Shown here: positions 40,417 through 50,570 of the stretch, in pieces
How the letters are laid out: each line of letters opens with the position of its first letter
Numbering within the stretch: position 1 is the stretch's first letter
Source: DATARH01 sp963773625
GTDB lineage: Bacteria; Pseudomonadota; Alphaproteobacteria; ATCC43930; CGMCC-115725
Length of the DNA stretch: 64,000 nucleotides
Direction of reading: 5' to 3'
Assembly: GCA_963773625.1 (NCBI GenBank)
Contig: CAVZCJ010000004.1
Location: forward strand, 62,001 to 126,000
The notes under the pieces: generated by a model
What the model was told of the DNA's origin: nothing
Database searches by the model: none
Seen by the model: only the letters and a program-made list of their open reading frames with translations
Position numbers and translations under genes: made by a program

Positions 40417-42033
40417 CTACTGCAGACGGGCGATACCCAGCGCGGCGCCGAAGCGGTTGGCGCAGTCGAGCGGGTTGCCATACTTGCGGTGGACCGCCGT
40501 GTGGTGGGCGCAGGCAAGCAGTAGACGATCGCGATGGTTGCCCTGGTTCTTGAGGTAATCCTCGAGGAGAACCTGCCCAATCTCTTGATTGTGCGGGTCA
40601 TTGCCCATCCGCGACGACAAGAGCGCCAGGCGCTGGATCAGCGGCGCGCGATCCTTCTGGTTATCGAGATAGGCTTGGGTCCAATCCACGCTCGCCTTGC
40701 CGTCGAGCGCGATCACCGCCTGGTCCATGCGGTCGAGGATTTCGCTGCCGCTGAGCTTCGACGCACCCGCCGGCGCCTTCGGCTTGTTGGGCTCGGCGTC
40801 GTTGATGCCCTTCTGATGCCAGGCGGCGCGGTTGAGATACGCGGTCGCAGTGTAGAGCAGCTTCAGCTGCTGCTTGTGTTGGAAGTTGTCGAAGTACCAC
40901 GCCATCGTGTTGAGGTACTCGAAGCAATGCTGCGGCAGCGAGAAATTGTTGACCCCGCGGGTTTCGAGGATCACCTGCGCCGAGGCAACCTGCAGCGCGT
41001 CGAGGATGCGGCGCGGGCTCTTGCCCGCTTCGAGCAGTTTGGACAGCGCCTCGACATAAGCCGGCTCGGCGTCGCGGATCACCGCTTTCTCGAACGTCTT
41101 CTGCTCCTCGTCCGACAGGGGCTCCTTGTTGTTGGCGAGGATCGCCATCTCGGCATTGGTCACACCGGCATAGGGGATGGCCGAGATCGTCGCCTTTTCG
41201 AGGAAGATCTGCACCGCGTTGCAGGCCATCTCGTAGGTCGAGTACCAGCGCGGGCCGACCGCGATGTCGAGTGCGCCGGCATAGACGACGTTATGCGCGT
41301 CGTCCCAGCCGAGGAAGTTGCCGAGATCGACCGTGGCGCGGGCGCGGAACGCCTTGTGCCCGGTGGTGTAGGAGCGGTTGTAGAGCGCGCGGTCCTGCAC
41401 ATCCATCAGGCCGGCATGGACCAGCTGGGCCAAGACCGCCTTGCGCTCGCCGGGTTTTCCATCAGCCCGAGGAAGACGCGGTAGGCTTCGAGCACGTTGC
41501 CGCGCTGGACCAAGGTCATCCAATGGTCGAGCCGCTCCTGCAGCGGGCCATCGAGCTGTTCCGGCTCCTGGTCGGCCCAGGCGACTTCCGGCATCGGCGG
41601 CGGGCCCGGCGGCATCGACCAGCCCGGTGCGCGCGCGTAATGGCCAGGCGCCTTCAGGATTTTCTGGTTCCAGATGTCGAGCCCGGTCGGGATGTACCAG
41701 ACAGTTTGCGCGTAGGGCAGCGCGGCGCAATCCTCGGGCACCAGCTTCGACAATTGCAGCGAGGCGCGCGCCGACAAGCAGGCAATGGTCGTTGTTGACG
41801 AAGTTGACGTAGCCGTCGTCGATCCGCTCGTGATAGGGCACATGGGTATAGGGGGCATGGATGCGCACACCCTCGGCGACGATCTCGGTCATCGGCCGGC
41901 CGGCGCGCACCAGATCGTAATAGACGTCGCTCGCGCCCTTCTGGTCGCGGGCGAGAATGCGCTCTTCGAGCTTCTCGTAAAGCGCCTGCGGCTTGCCCGA
42001 ATTGCTGAGCGTCGATTGCGGCTGAGCGGCCAT
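40417..42033 (-). CDS. Large soluble helical protein of unknown family, frame broken
   Basis: About 538 residues, apparently without signal peptide or TM. I do not recognise it. Noticeable segments: YHERIDDGYVNFVNNDHCLLVGARL, VWYIPTGLDIWNQKILKAPGHYARAPGW, RSYTTGHKAFRARATVDL, FLGWDDAHNVVYAGALDIAVGPRWYSTYEMAC and LPQHCFEYLNTMAWYFDNFQHKQQL. Conserved-looking His, Trp and Tyr suggest an enzyme. A +1 change near 41785 and a -1 change in a C-run near 41455 displace about 110 residues in the middle. AAGGA before ATG 42033 fixes the start. Monocistronic, downstream of the ECF sigma gene on the same strand. Confidence 0.65.
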   Translation of the reverse strand: MAAQPQSTLSNSGKPQALYEKLEERILARDQKGASDVYYDLVRAGRPMTEIVAEGVRIHAPYTHVPYHERIDDGYVNFVNNDHCLLVGARLAAIVEAGARGLRRAALRANCLVHPDRARHLEPENPEGAWPLRARTGLVDAAGPAADAGSRLGRPGAGTARWPAAGAARPLDDLGPARQRARSLPRLPRADGKPGERKAVLAQLVHAGLMDVQDRALYNRSYTTGHKAFRARATVDLGNFLGWDDAHNVVYAGALDIAVGPRWYSTYEMACNAVQIFLEKATISAIPYAGVTNAEMAILANNKEPLSDEEQKTFEKAVIRDAEPAYVEALSKLLEAGKSPRRILDALQVASAQVILETRGVNNFSLPQHCFEYLNTMAWYFDNFQHKQQLKLLYTATAYLNRAAWHQKGINDAEPNKPKAPAGASKLSGSEILDRMDQAVIALDGKASVDWTQAYLDNQKDRAPLIQRLALLSSRMGNDPHNQEIGQVLLEDYLKNQGNHRDRLLLACAHHTAVHRKYGNPLDCANRFGAALGIARLQ

Positions 42034-42170
42034 GCGGAGCATCCTTTGTTGCGTCATGCTACCCGTGACCGCAACAATGCGCCCAAATTTGCGGAGCGGC
42101 AACGCCGCCGGGCCAGTCTTCAGACCGCTCTGCGCCCGACGCATGGCCAGGCACGCCATCGTAAATCCTG

Positions 42171-42190
42171 CCCTCCCGAAACTGGGAGGG
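42171..42190 (-). terminator. Hairpin after the ECF sigma gene
   Basis: CCCTCCC-gaaact-GGGAGGG, 7-bp perfect stem, 25 bases downstream of the sigma-factor stop. No T-run. Confidence 0.35.
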
Positions 42191-42214
42191 TGACCACTAG
42201 GAAGCGATCCTCGT

Positions 42215-42703
42215 TTAGGCCGCGCGGGATTCGCGGGGTGGGGTAATGGTGATGCCAAGGGCGCGGCGCAGACCGTCGCGGCTGCGCGCAAGCCGCGAGC
42301 GCATTGTACCGACCGGGATGCGCAGAACCGACGCAGTTTGCTCGTAAGTGAGGCCCTCGAGGCCGATCAGCAGAATGACAGCACGCTGCTCCTCGAGGAG
42401 ATGGCCCATAGCCCGGTCGAGATCGGTAAGGGTGAATTCTGCCTCCAGGTCGCGGGGCAATGGCGGCACTTCACCGGCTCGGCGAAACGGGTTGTCGCGG
42501 AGATCATGCAAGATCGTCAGCAGCCAGATACGGATCGACCCATCGTGTGGGCAACGTTCTTTGTTCGCCAGCGATTCGTGCACCACGTCCTCCACTAACT
42601 GGCCTGCCTCATCGGGGTCGCGGGTCAGCGCGGTGGCGTACCGCATCAGTTTGGGAAGCTGCTCTTTAAGCAACAGATGAAAATCCGACAACTTGCCCTC
42701 CAT
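42215..42703 (-). CDS. ECF-type RNA polymerase sigma factor
   Basis: 162 residues, intact. Sigma region 2 (KLMRYATALTRDPDEAGQLVEDVVHESLAN...WLLTILHDLRDN) and region 4 (EQRAVILLIGLEGLTYEQTASVLRIPVGTMRSRLARSRDGLRR) are complete. ECF factors switch on envelope or stress regulons. No anti-sigma gene is adjacent; the nearest candidate is the ChrR-like cupin 3.8 kb away, which is not clearly linked. Possibly of the alphaproteobacterial EcfG-like class. Confidence 0.9.
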   Translation of the reverse strand: MEGKLSDFHLLLKEQLPKLMRYATALTRDPDEAGQLVEDVVHESLANKERCPHDGSIRIWLLTILHDLRDNPFRRAGEVPPLPRDLEAEFTLTDLDRAMGHLLEEQRAVILLIGLEGLTYEQTASVLRIPVGTMRSRLARSRDGLRRALGITITPPRESRAA

Positions 42704-42831
42704 TCGTTGCGCACTTCGCCGTGCTGTGGAGAACGTAGAGGGGCTTTGTAACGGGCGGATTTACCGCCTGTCCGTATTGGTGAAGAATTGTAAACCAGGT
42801 TGGGCTGTCAGGAATTTTGGCACAAGACCGC

Positions 42832-43822
42832 CTATTCCGCGGCATCCTTGGTTTCGCCGAAGACGTTATAGCTCTGCTGCTGATAGCGGATCATGTAGTC
42901 GGTGTAATAGACCGTCTCATACCTGGGCGGGTTTTCGGGGCCGACGCAGGTGGGCACCGCGGCGATTGGCCAATCGATGTTGCTGTCGCAGAAAAACGCC
43001 AGCGCGTAGCGCTCGCCGCCCGAGCGGTTGACCGCGCGGTGCGCGGTGGCGAGGAAGCGGTCGTTGGTCCAGCGCTGCAGTAGCTGGCCGCCATTGACGA
43101 CAAACGCGTCCGGGATGGCGGGGGCGGCGATCCATTCGCCGCTCTGCCGACGGATCGACAGGCCGGGCACCTCGTTTGGGGCGAGCAGCGTGAGGAAACT
43201 GGTGTCGGTGTGTGGGGCAATGCCGAACTCGTCGTCGGGCGCGTCGGGCTCGGGCGGATAGTGGGTCATCCGCAGCTTGTATTGCGGCTCGGCGAACGGC
43301 GCGTCGAAATACTGCGCCGGCAGGCCGAGGGCGCGGGCGTAGAGCGGCACCAGTTTTTGCACCAGCCGCTCCATCGCATCGCAATAGGCGGTGACGGTCT
43401 CGCGAAAGCCGGGCAGGCCGGCGGGCCATTGGTTGGCGCTGCGGAAACGCCGGCCGGAGATGACGTCCGGGTGGTCGGGCGGCAGGTCGCGGGCGACGAA
43501 GAGGGCCTCGTTGAGATTGGCCTTGGTGACGGTGGCGACGGTCGAGGTGCGCAGCGTGTCGCCCTTAAGCGGCAGATAGCCGACATTGTGCTTGTCGATC
43601 TTGATCATCAGCTTTTTGTCGAGCGGCTGCGCATGGAAGCGCGCGGCCTGGTGAAAGGTGTCGCGGGTGAGCTCCGGCGGCACGCCGTGGCCGGTGATGA
43701 AGTAGAAGCCGATCTCGGTCAGTGCGACGCGGAGCTGCTCCGCGGCGCGGTCGAGCGCGCCGGAGTTCGCCGGCGAAATACGGCGCGAGATCGATGACCG
43801 GGATGATGGCGGCGTCGGCCAT
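42832..43822 (-). CDS. 2-oxoglutarate/Fe(II)-dependent oxygenase (isopenicillin-N-synthase-like), frame broken
   Basis: About 330 residues after one +1 repair near 43765. IPVIDLAPYF at the start and GFYFITGHGVP are the DIOX_N signature; iron ligands HTDTSFLT (HxD) and TAHRAVNRSGGERYALAFF (distal His plus the RxS-like 2-oxoglutarate anchor) are intact. Family members hydroxylate or desaturate small molecules. Two bases after the stop of a coiled-coil gene and downstream of a Crp regulator on the same strand. Confidence 0.88.
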
Positions 43823-43824
43823 CG

Positions 43825-44577
43825 CTAGGGAGCGGGCGCCGAGGCGAACAGCTTGAGGTCGGCGACGAGGCCCTCGTCGCGCTCGATGCCGTAATCGTGG
43901 CTCCCGGTCAGGTTCTTTTCCTTGACCAGGAGCGTCTTCGGGTCGGCGGTGGCGAAGATGCGCAGATTGCGGTCGACGCCCGCGAGGTCGGCGAGCTTGT
44001 CGGTGAGCGGGGCCGGCTTCATGCGCTCGCTAGCGTCGACCAGCTCGATGAGCCCCTGCTTCGGTGATCCCGGCTTTTTGCAGCTTCGCCTGATGCGCGG
44101 CGAGGGCGGCGGCTTTCTGCTGCGCCGCCACGGCAGTGGCTTTTTGCTGCTCGGCCGTCTTGCGGCGATAGTCGTCGTATTGCAGCCTGGGTGCGCTGGA
44201 GCAGCGTCGCGACCGGCACGTCGCGGGTGTCGACCCAGAGCTTGGCGCGGGTCCAGGTCTTGACCATCCAGGCGCGCCGCGCCGCGTCGGTAACTTCGCG
44301 CATCCGGTCGGCGCGCACCTGCTCGGCCCAGTGGATGTGCTCGCGGTCGCCGGTCAGCTCGGGCAATTGCAGCGCCGGCCCGGCGCTGACCGGCGGACGC
44401 ACGATCGCTTTGGTGTCGACCGCGTAACGCTGCTTCATCAGCGCGAATTGGCGGCGGTATTCGTCCTCCCACTCGTCGCTTTCCTCGCTCGGCATCACGT
44501 CGAATTTTTCCTGCAGCGCGCGCGTCGTCGCCTCGATGGCGGCTTCCTTGAGCTGGGTGAGGTCCATGCATCCTCCG
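43825..44577 (-). CDS. Helical, coiled-coil-containing protein of unknown function, frame broken
   Basis: About 250 residues. Unrecognised. N-terminal helical part (LKEAAIEATTRALQEKF, DEWEDEYRRQFALMKQRYAVD), a Trp-rich centre (WMVKTWTRAKLWVDTRDV), then after a +1 change near 44190 an Ala/Gln/Lys coiled coil (YDDYRRKTAEQQKATAVAAQQK), and after another near 44060 a C-terminal domain (LIELVDASERMKP, GVDRNLRIFATADP). Cytoplasmic by lack of signal. GGAGG before ATG 44577. It lies between the Crp gene and the oxygenase gene in what reads as a three-gene operon. Confidence 0.6.
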   Translation of the reverse strand, partial: RRMHGPHPAQGSRHRGDDARAAGKIRRDAERGKRRVGGRIPPPIRADEAALRGRHQSDRASAGQRRAGAAIARADRRPRAHPLGRAGARRPDARSYRRGAARLDGQDLDPRQALGRHPRRAGRDAAPAHPGCNTTTIAARRPSSKKPLPWRRSRKPPPSPRIRRSCKKPGSPKQGLIELVDASERMKPAPLTDKLADLAGVDRNLRIFATADPKTLLVKEKNLTGSHDYGIERDEGLVADLKLFASAPAP

Positions 44578-44608
44578 GCCTCCTCTCGGTGGCTGCAGCA
44601 TCGCAAGC

Positions 44609-45300
44609 TTACGTCAGCGCCTCGATCGCGGCGAGGTCGGGGATTTCGATGAGCCGCTTGCCGAGCTGAGCTTGCCGGCGCTCTGCCAGACTTGAAGCTG
44701 CTTGTTGACGCTTTCGCGGGTCGCGCCGACCATGCCGGCCAATTCCTGCTGCGAGAGGCGCAGCGGTACCGCGCCGCGTTGCCGGGCCGCGCCGCGCCGC
44801 TGGCGAGCCGCACCAGCGCCTTCGCCATGCGGTCTTCGAGCCGGCCGAACATCGCCTCGGCGACCTGCCGGTCGGTCAGCCGCAAGCGCTGGCAAAGGAG
44901 CTTCAGGAAGAGAATGCAGAGATCGGCGCGGCGCTCGAGGAACGGCACGAAATCGCGGTGGTCGAGCACCAGCAGATAGGAATCGGAAATCGCGGTGGCG
45001 TCGGCGGTGCGGTCCTGCCCGTCGAGGACAGCGATCTCGCCGAACACTTCGCCGGGATTGAGGATCGCCAGGACGATGTCGTGGCCGGCGGGCGAGGGCG
45101 TACTGATCCGAACGCTGCCGGCAAGGATCGCCATCATGCTGCGGCCGGGCGAGCCCTTGGCGAAGATTTCGCGCCCGGCCGGAGAAATGTTCGACGCGCG
45201 CATGCGACAGCAGCGCGTCGAGGTCGTCCGGCGGCAATTTGCCGAAGAGCGCATGACCCTCGAAAAGCCGGCGCTTCTCGATCGCTGTCGGGGCCTGCAT
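44609..45300 (-). CDS. Crp/Fnr-family transcriptional regulator, frame broken
   Basis: About 228 residues after repair. Effector domain: LFGKLPPDDLDALLSHA, PAGREIFAKGSPGRSMMAIL and PGEVFGEIAVLDGQDRTADATA, close to the cyclic-nucleotide phosphate-binding cassette (Glu, Arg, Thr retained). HTH: LSQQELAGMVGATRESVNKQLQVW. No Fnr-type cysteines. Three or more +1 changes near 45180, 44790 and 44665. Probably cAMP-responsive by residues, untested; likely controls the two genes downstream or distant targets. Confidence 0.85.
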
Positions 45301-45368
45301 CCAACGTCCTGTAGCGATTGGGCAGGCCCTGTTTTAGCGCCTTCCGGTTGGCGACGGAAGCTGCGGCG

Positions 45369-45561
45369 CTAGCGGACGCCATCGTCGGATTGGTGATTGG
45401 TCAACGCATCGATGATGCGGCTCGGCAGGCTGAGGATCGTGGCATCCGAGATGAAAATGCTGGCGTTCGCTTGGCCGCGGCATGCAATCGGCCATCGCGC
45501 TTTCCCTGAAATGCCGCTCGTCGGCGATCTCGATCCAGCCGGTCATCGTGTTGTGCGTCAT
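45369..45561 (-). CDS. Small hypothetical protein, frame broken
   Basis: About 63 residues if read from ATG 45561 (MTHNTMTGWIEIADERHF) with one +1 change near 45480 into a frame ending SIFISDATILSLPSRIIDAL. The coding look of both parts supports a real small gene, but a further frame change near 45565 could join it to an upstream segment (ITLAERDPAHLLSRGNW) and make it about 90 residues. No family recognised. Confidence 0.35.
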
Positions 45562-45710
45562 GGCAGATGTCCTCGAACCAATTCCCCCGCGACAGCAGAT
45601 GGGCCGGATCGCGCTCGGCCAACGTGATCCACCTCACACGCGGTGAATTTTCGATGAACTTTGTGATGGATCCCGCCGGCGGAGCATGCCCGGCCGCGGC
45701 GAAACGCGTT

Positions 45711-46369
45711 TCACTGCCGCTGGCCCCATGTTGTCACCACGTCGAGGAGCCGGGAGGAGCGGATTGTGTCCAACTCGGCGTGCGACAGGGCGGTGCCAGC
45801 GTCAGAGGCATCGCTGCTGATGATCCCCGTCATCAGCACATTGGCGCGCGACACATCGGGGAGCCCGAAAGCGTGGCCGATCTCGTGCTCCAGAACGCCC
45901 CGGCGGCCGCGGGTATTGCGCACCATATCCAGGTTTGCCGTCTGGTTGACAAAGATGATCGGGTCGATTTCGTCGCCGACGCGCAGCGTGATTCCGCCCT
46001 CCCCGGTCGGCGGGTCGAAATCCGGCACGTAGAAGATGTGGAGCCCGCCGATGTCGGTCCAATCCCGGATCGCCGCCCACACCTCCTGTGTGAAGCGCCC
46101 GTTCGGATCGCTCACAGGTTGCGGGATTTCACGCGAATTGGCGGCACCGATCGGCAGATTGTGGGTGAATTGGGTCGGGCCGCCGGTGAGCGCTAGCTTA
46201 CCGTCGCTGCCGAGGATCGCCCGCGTTTGGTCTCTGGTGAGGATGAATTTCGAGATCCGGAAATCCATCGAAAGCGCGGCGAAGACCCGCGTCGCTCTTT
46301 GGAAGTCCTGCGCCACGGTATCCTGGACACCGTCGACAATCGTGACCCAAGAATCTCGACATAGACCAT
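45711..46369 (-). CDS. Metzincin-type zinc metalloprotease (matrixin-like)
   Basis: About 219 residues. LEHEIGHAFGLPD fits HExxHxxGxxD: two zinc His, catalytic Glu, and the third ligand position occupied by Asp, followed by a possible Met-turn in NVLMTGIIS. The upstream part (FAALSMDFRISKFILTRDQ, GGLHIFYVPDFDPP) has the strand pattern of the fold. No signal peptide is visible, unusual for a metzincin. Near 46335 the frame shifts by -1 in a T-run (or +2). AGGAGA precedes ATG 46369. Substrate unknown. Confidence 0.75.
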
Positions 46370-46483
46370 GGCTGTCTCTCCTAGCGCCAGCGCCGCCCAT
46401 CTGTTGCGGGAGCGAGCGATGGGACAAGAAATTCGCATTGGCCGGTTGCATATCAAGCCCTCGTCGACCATTCCTTTCAGTCG

Positions 46484-47167
46484 ATGGAGATCAACGCCGA
46501 TTTCTCACAGCGCGCCGTCGTCCACGCGGCGCGGATCGCCTGGGTGCCGTCGCCGGTCGCCGGCGTCGACCGCCGCATGCTCGACCGGATCGGCGACGAG
46601 GTGGCGCGCGCGACCTCGATCGTCCGCTACGCGCCGGAAAGCCGGTTTTCGCCGCACACCCATGGCGGCGGCGAGGAGTTCCTCGTCCTCGACGGGGTGT
46701 TCGAGGACGAGTACGGCGATTACCCGGCGGGCTCGTATATCCGCAATCCGCCGACCACGCGCCACACGGCCGGGCTCGAAGCCAGGCTGCGTGCTGTTCG
46801 TCAAGTTGTGGCAATTCGATCTCGCCGACCGCACCCCAGTGAGGATCGACGGCGGGAGCCTGGCGTATGAGCCCGCACCCGGCCGCCCCGGGGTCGAGAC
46901 GGCGCCGCTGTTTCGCGACGACGATGAGGACGTGCGGCTGGAGCGCTGGGCGGCGGGTGCCGAAATCGTGCTGCCGCTTCCGGGTGGCGGCGAATTCCTG
47001 GTGCTCGAAGGGCGGTTTCGACGACGGGCGGCGAGCATTTCGAGCCGCAATCCTGGCTGCGGCTGCCCTGCGGCGGCGAGTTGCGCGCGCGGTCCGGCCC
47101 GCGCGGCTGCACCTTATGGGTGAAGACCGGGCACCTCCGCCGTATCAAGGGGCTGCGCCCGTCATAA
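46484..47167 (+). CDS. ChrR-like double-cupin protein, frame broken
   Basis: About 226 residues after two +1 repairs near 46790 and 47012. First cupin: FSPHTHGGGEEFLVLDGVFEDEYGDYPAGSYIRNPP, with the metal-binding HxH...E; second cupin: VLPLPGGGEFLVLEGRFDD..., with the His replaced. This is the arrangement of ChrR-type cupins that, in Rhodobacter, form the sensory half of a zinc anti-sigma factor; here the anti-sigma N-terminal domain is absent, so it is a stand-alone cupin. Divergent from the metalloprotease gene. Confidence 0.75.
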
Positions 47168-47267
47168 GGGCGCGGCCGGTCAGCAAGGCGTGGTGCAGAC
47201 GCTGCCCTCGGGCAGGATCATGCTCTAAGATGCGGGACGATCCAGCCTTGTTGGCCAGGGGAGGGAG

Positions 47268-47687
47268 ATGAGGGCGGGAAGAAACTTGAGCGGCGTTGTC
47301 CGCCTGGCGGCAATGCTCGGTTCAATCGGCATCGCTTCCATCTTGGGGACGGCGGGCGCGGCGGCGCAAACCGCGCAATACGACGGCGTCTACAAGGGAA
47401 CCCAGACGCTGACCGACGATCCCAACGACCACAATTATTCGAAATGCCTCAAGGGCCCGTTCAAGCGCCAATTGGTGGTGAAGGACGGGGCCGCCACCTA
47501 CACCTATAACCCGACCTATCAGGGGCAGGTCATCGGCATCGTCGCCGCAAATGGCGAAGTTACCGGTAGCGAGCCGACATCCGCCGGCGGGGTCGCGCTC
47601 GTCGGCAAGATCGAGGGCGACCGGTTCACCGGCAAGGTGTGGAGCATCATCTGCGCCTACTCGCTCGACCTGAAGCGCGTGCCGTAA
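47268..47687 (+). CDS. Small secreted protein of unknown function
   Basis: 139 residues, intact. A signal peptide (VRLAAMLGSIGIASILGTAGAAAQ) then about 105 residues of beta-rich sequence (YDGVYKGTQTLTDDP, RQLVVKDGAATYTYNP, GKIEGDRFTGKVWSIICAYSLDLKRV) with two cysteines that could form a disulfide. GGGAGGGAG ends directly at the ATG. Resembles small periplasmic domains of unknown function seen in Rhizobiales; no firm family. Confidence 0.75.
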   Translation: MRAGRNLSGVVRLAAMLGSIGIASILGTAGAAAQTAQYDGVYKGTQTLTDDPNDHNYSKCLKGPFKRQLVVKDGAATYTYNPTYQGQVIGIVAANGEVTGSEPTSAGGVALVGKIEGDRFTGKVWSIICAYSLDLKRVP

Positions 47688-47715
47688 AGGCGTCTATCTC
47701 GATGGAGCCCTATTC

Positions 47716-47817
47716 ATGAAGACCCCAACGAAATCCAGCCGGGTCGTTCGCGCCAACAAGCGCAAGGCCAAATTACAGGCGAAGCGCCGCCGGCAGCGCG
47801 CCCGAGCCGGGCATTGA
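47716..47817 (+). CDS. 33-residue highly basic peptide
   Basis: A 34-codon frame with GGAG 8 bases before its ATG encodes a peptide in which about half of the residues are Lys or Arg (VRANKRKAKLQAKRRRQRAR). The composition is that of nucleic-acid or ribosome-binding peptides. It lies 28 bases after the secreted-protein gene and 13 before the converging MetE-like gene. Coding status is inferred from the SD, the spacing and the composition. Confidence 0.5.
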   Translation: MKTPTKSSRVVRANKRKAKLQAKRRRQRARAGH

Positions 47818-47830
47818 CGCGGCGCCGTTG

Positions 47831-48998
47831 CTAGCGCCACAATTCCTTGCTGGCGATGCGCGCGCCCTCGGCGAGCGCAGCGAGCTTGACCCAGACGACG
47901 GACGGGTGGACCTCGCTGGTCGCGGCGAAGCTGGCGAAACCGCAATCGGCGCCGGCGATGACATTCTCGCGGCCGACGGCCTTGGCGAAACGGCCGATGC
48001 GCTCGGCGACAAGCTCAGGGTGTTCGACAATATTCGAAGAGTGGGTGATCACGCCCGGGATCAGAGATCTTGCCGGCGGGCAGCTTGACATGCTCCCACA
48101 CCTTCCATTCGTGCTCGTGGCGCGGGTTGGCGGCCTCGAACGAATAGGCGCCGGCGTTTATCGACAGCATCGTGTCGACGATGTTCTTGAGTTCCAGGTC
48201 GTGGACGCGCGGGCCGATATTGATGCTGTAGCAGGTGTGGTAGCGGATGCGGTCCTGCGGTAGCCCGCTGAGCGCATGGTTGAGCGCGGCGACCCGCGTC
48301 GCCGCCCATCTGCGCCAGCCGTCGAGGCTCACTTCGGGGTGCATCACGTAATAGGAGCTGAGCAGCGGGTCGTCGATCTGGAGGACGAGGCCCGCGTCGA
48401 TCACCGCCTTGTATTCCTCCTTGAGCGCGTCTGCGACCGCGTAGAGGTATTCCTCCTCGTCTTTGTAAAACAGGTTGCGGTTCCAGTTGACGAGGTTGGC
48501 GGGCGACACCGCCGGCATGAAGGCCTCCACGACATTGAGCCCCGCCATCGCCGCCTTAAGGTTGGCGATGTCGGCGGCGAGCGCCGCGTGGCCCTTGTAC
48601 GCGACGGGGCCGGTGCACATCCACCGGGTGCGGCCGGCGCTACCGGCGGCGCCGGGCTGCGAGGCGGCCCAAGCGTAGAATTCGGGAAACGCCTTGTACT
48701 CGCGCGACTCGCTCCAATAGGAGGCGATCTCGCCGGGGCTTGGCTCGATGCCGGTGAGGCGCTCGTTGACATAGGGGATGAAGCCGACCCGGCCCATCTC
48801 GCCATCGGCGACGATGTCGATGCCGGCATCGGCCTGGCGCTTTACGATCTCGGCGACGGCGGACTTGACCCGGGCGGCGAAGGCGGCGGCATCGATCGTG
48901 CCGCCCTCCTGCTTCGTCTTGATCATGTCGTAGAGGTCGGCGGGGCGCGGCAGGCTGCCGACATGGGTCGTCAGGATGCGGTCGGTGCTGCGTTGCAT
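47831..48998 (-). CDS. MetE-like (cobalamin-independent methionine synthase C-terminal family) protein, frame broken
   Basis: About 388 residues after one +1 repair near 48062. LTTHVGSLPRPADL starts the family; the zinc ligands of MetE are retained: HTC in RYHTCYSINIGP and the late Cys in IAGADCGFAS. Stand-alone C-terminal-like MetE paralogs act on unknown methyl donors or as vinyl-thiol catabolic enzymes. ATG 48998 follows GGGGAACGCC. Divergent from the M81 peptidase gene 47 bases away. Confidence 0.85.
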
Positions 48999-49045
48999 GG
49001 CGTTCCCCTGGGCCGTTATCGTCGCCGCGACAGTGGAGGCCGATC

Positions 49046-50559
49046 ATGCGCCTGTTGATCGCGATGATGAAGCACGAGACCAACACCTTTTCGCCAGTGC
49101 CGACGCCGCTGGCGCGGTTCGGGCCCAGTAATGCGGATAAGGGCCCGGGACCGCTATACGGCGAGACGGCGATCCAGGCATATCGGGGGACGGGATCGGG
49201 GTTGGGCGCCTATCTCGACATCGCGGCGCGCGAGAAGGCCGAGATCGTGCTGCCGATCGCCGCCGGAGCGCCGCCGTCGCGCCCGGTCGATGACGCGGCG
49301 TTCGAGCACATCGCCGGCCATATCTGCGAGGCGGTCGCGAAAGGCAGGTTCGACGGCATCCTCCTCGACCTGCACGGCGCGATGGTCACCGAGAGCCACG
49401 AGGACGGCGAGGGTGAGCTTTTGCGCCGCATCCGCGCGCTCGACGGGAAGACGCCGATCGCGGTCGCCTACGACATGCACGCCAATCTCTATCCGGCGAT
49501 GATCGAGAACGCGACGGTGGTCGCGGGCTACCGCACCTATCCGCATATCGACACATACGAGACCGCGCAGCGCGCGGGCGACGTTCTGATGCGAACGATC
49601 AGGGGCGAGGCGAAGCCGGTGATGGCCTGGGGCAACGTACCGATGCTGCCGCACGTGATGCGGCAAGGGTCGGACGACCACCCGAACAAGGAGCTGCAGG
49701 CGCGTTGCGCCGCGATGACCGGCGAGGACGGCGCGTTGATCGCCAGCCTCTTCACCGGGTTTCCGCATGCCGACATCGCCAATGCCGGGTTGTCGGCGGT
49801 GGTCGTCACCGACGGCGACCGCGACCTCGCCGAGCGGCTGCGCGACGAGCTGCTCGACCGCGCCTGGGTCGAGCGCGAGGCCTTCGTCTACAAGATCGAG
49901 CCGCTCGCCGAGGCGCTCGGGCGGGCCAAGGCGATGCCGGCGCCCGAGGCGGGCGAAGGGCCAATCGTACTGCTCGACCATTACGACAATTGCGCCTCGG
50001 GCGGGACGATGGACACGACCGTGGTGCTCGGTGAAATCCTCAAGGCTGGGCTAGACAACGTCGCCGCATTCGCGATCTTCGACCCGGAGGCGGTGCAGCC
50101 AGGCGATCGCCGCCGGGATTGGCGCACCGGTCGACACTCTCAGTCGGCGGCAAGATGGCGATGCCGCAAATCCCCGGCGAGAGCCCGCCGCTGATGCTGA
50201 GCGGCACGGTCAAGACCATCTCGAACGGACGATTCCGCAACAAGGGGCCGATGGGCCGCGGCGTTCTCACCGATATGGGGCCGTCGGTGGTGATCGACAC
50301 CGGCAAGGTCGAGGTGGCGCTGATCTCGCGCCATGTCGAGCCCAGCGACCTCAACTGCTTTTACAGCCTCGGCATCGACCCGCTGCAGAAGCGGTATGTG
50401 ATGCTGAAGAGCCGCGTCCATTGGCGCGCCGGCCTCGGGTCGCTCGCCAAGGCGGTGGTCGACTGCGCCGGGATCGGCGTGTGCACCTCGGATTACAGTC
50501 AGCTCACCTTCAGGAAGGTGCGCCGCCCGATCTACCCGCTCGACCTGCCGAACCGGTAA
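49046..50559 (+). CDS. M81-family metallopeptidase (MlrC / microcystinase C-like), frame broken
   Basis: About 503 residues after repair. MKHETNTFSP, LLDLHGAMVTESHEDGEGELL and VAYDMHANLYPAMIE carry the acidic/His zinc-ligand set of the M81 family, and LDHYDNCASGGTMDTT the next conserved block. MlrC-type enzymes cleave linearised microcystin fragments in sphingomonads; most homologs have unknown substrates and occur in amide/hydantoin catabolic settings, as here. Two +1 changes within 45 bases near 50106 and 50145. Confidence 0.85.
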
Positions 50560-50570
50560 GCCCCAGGGGA

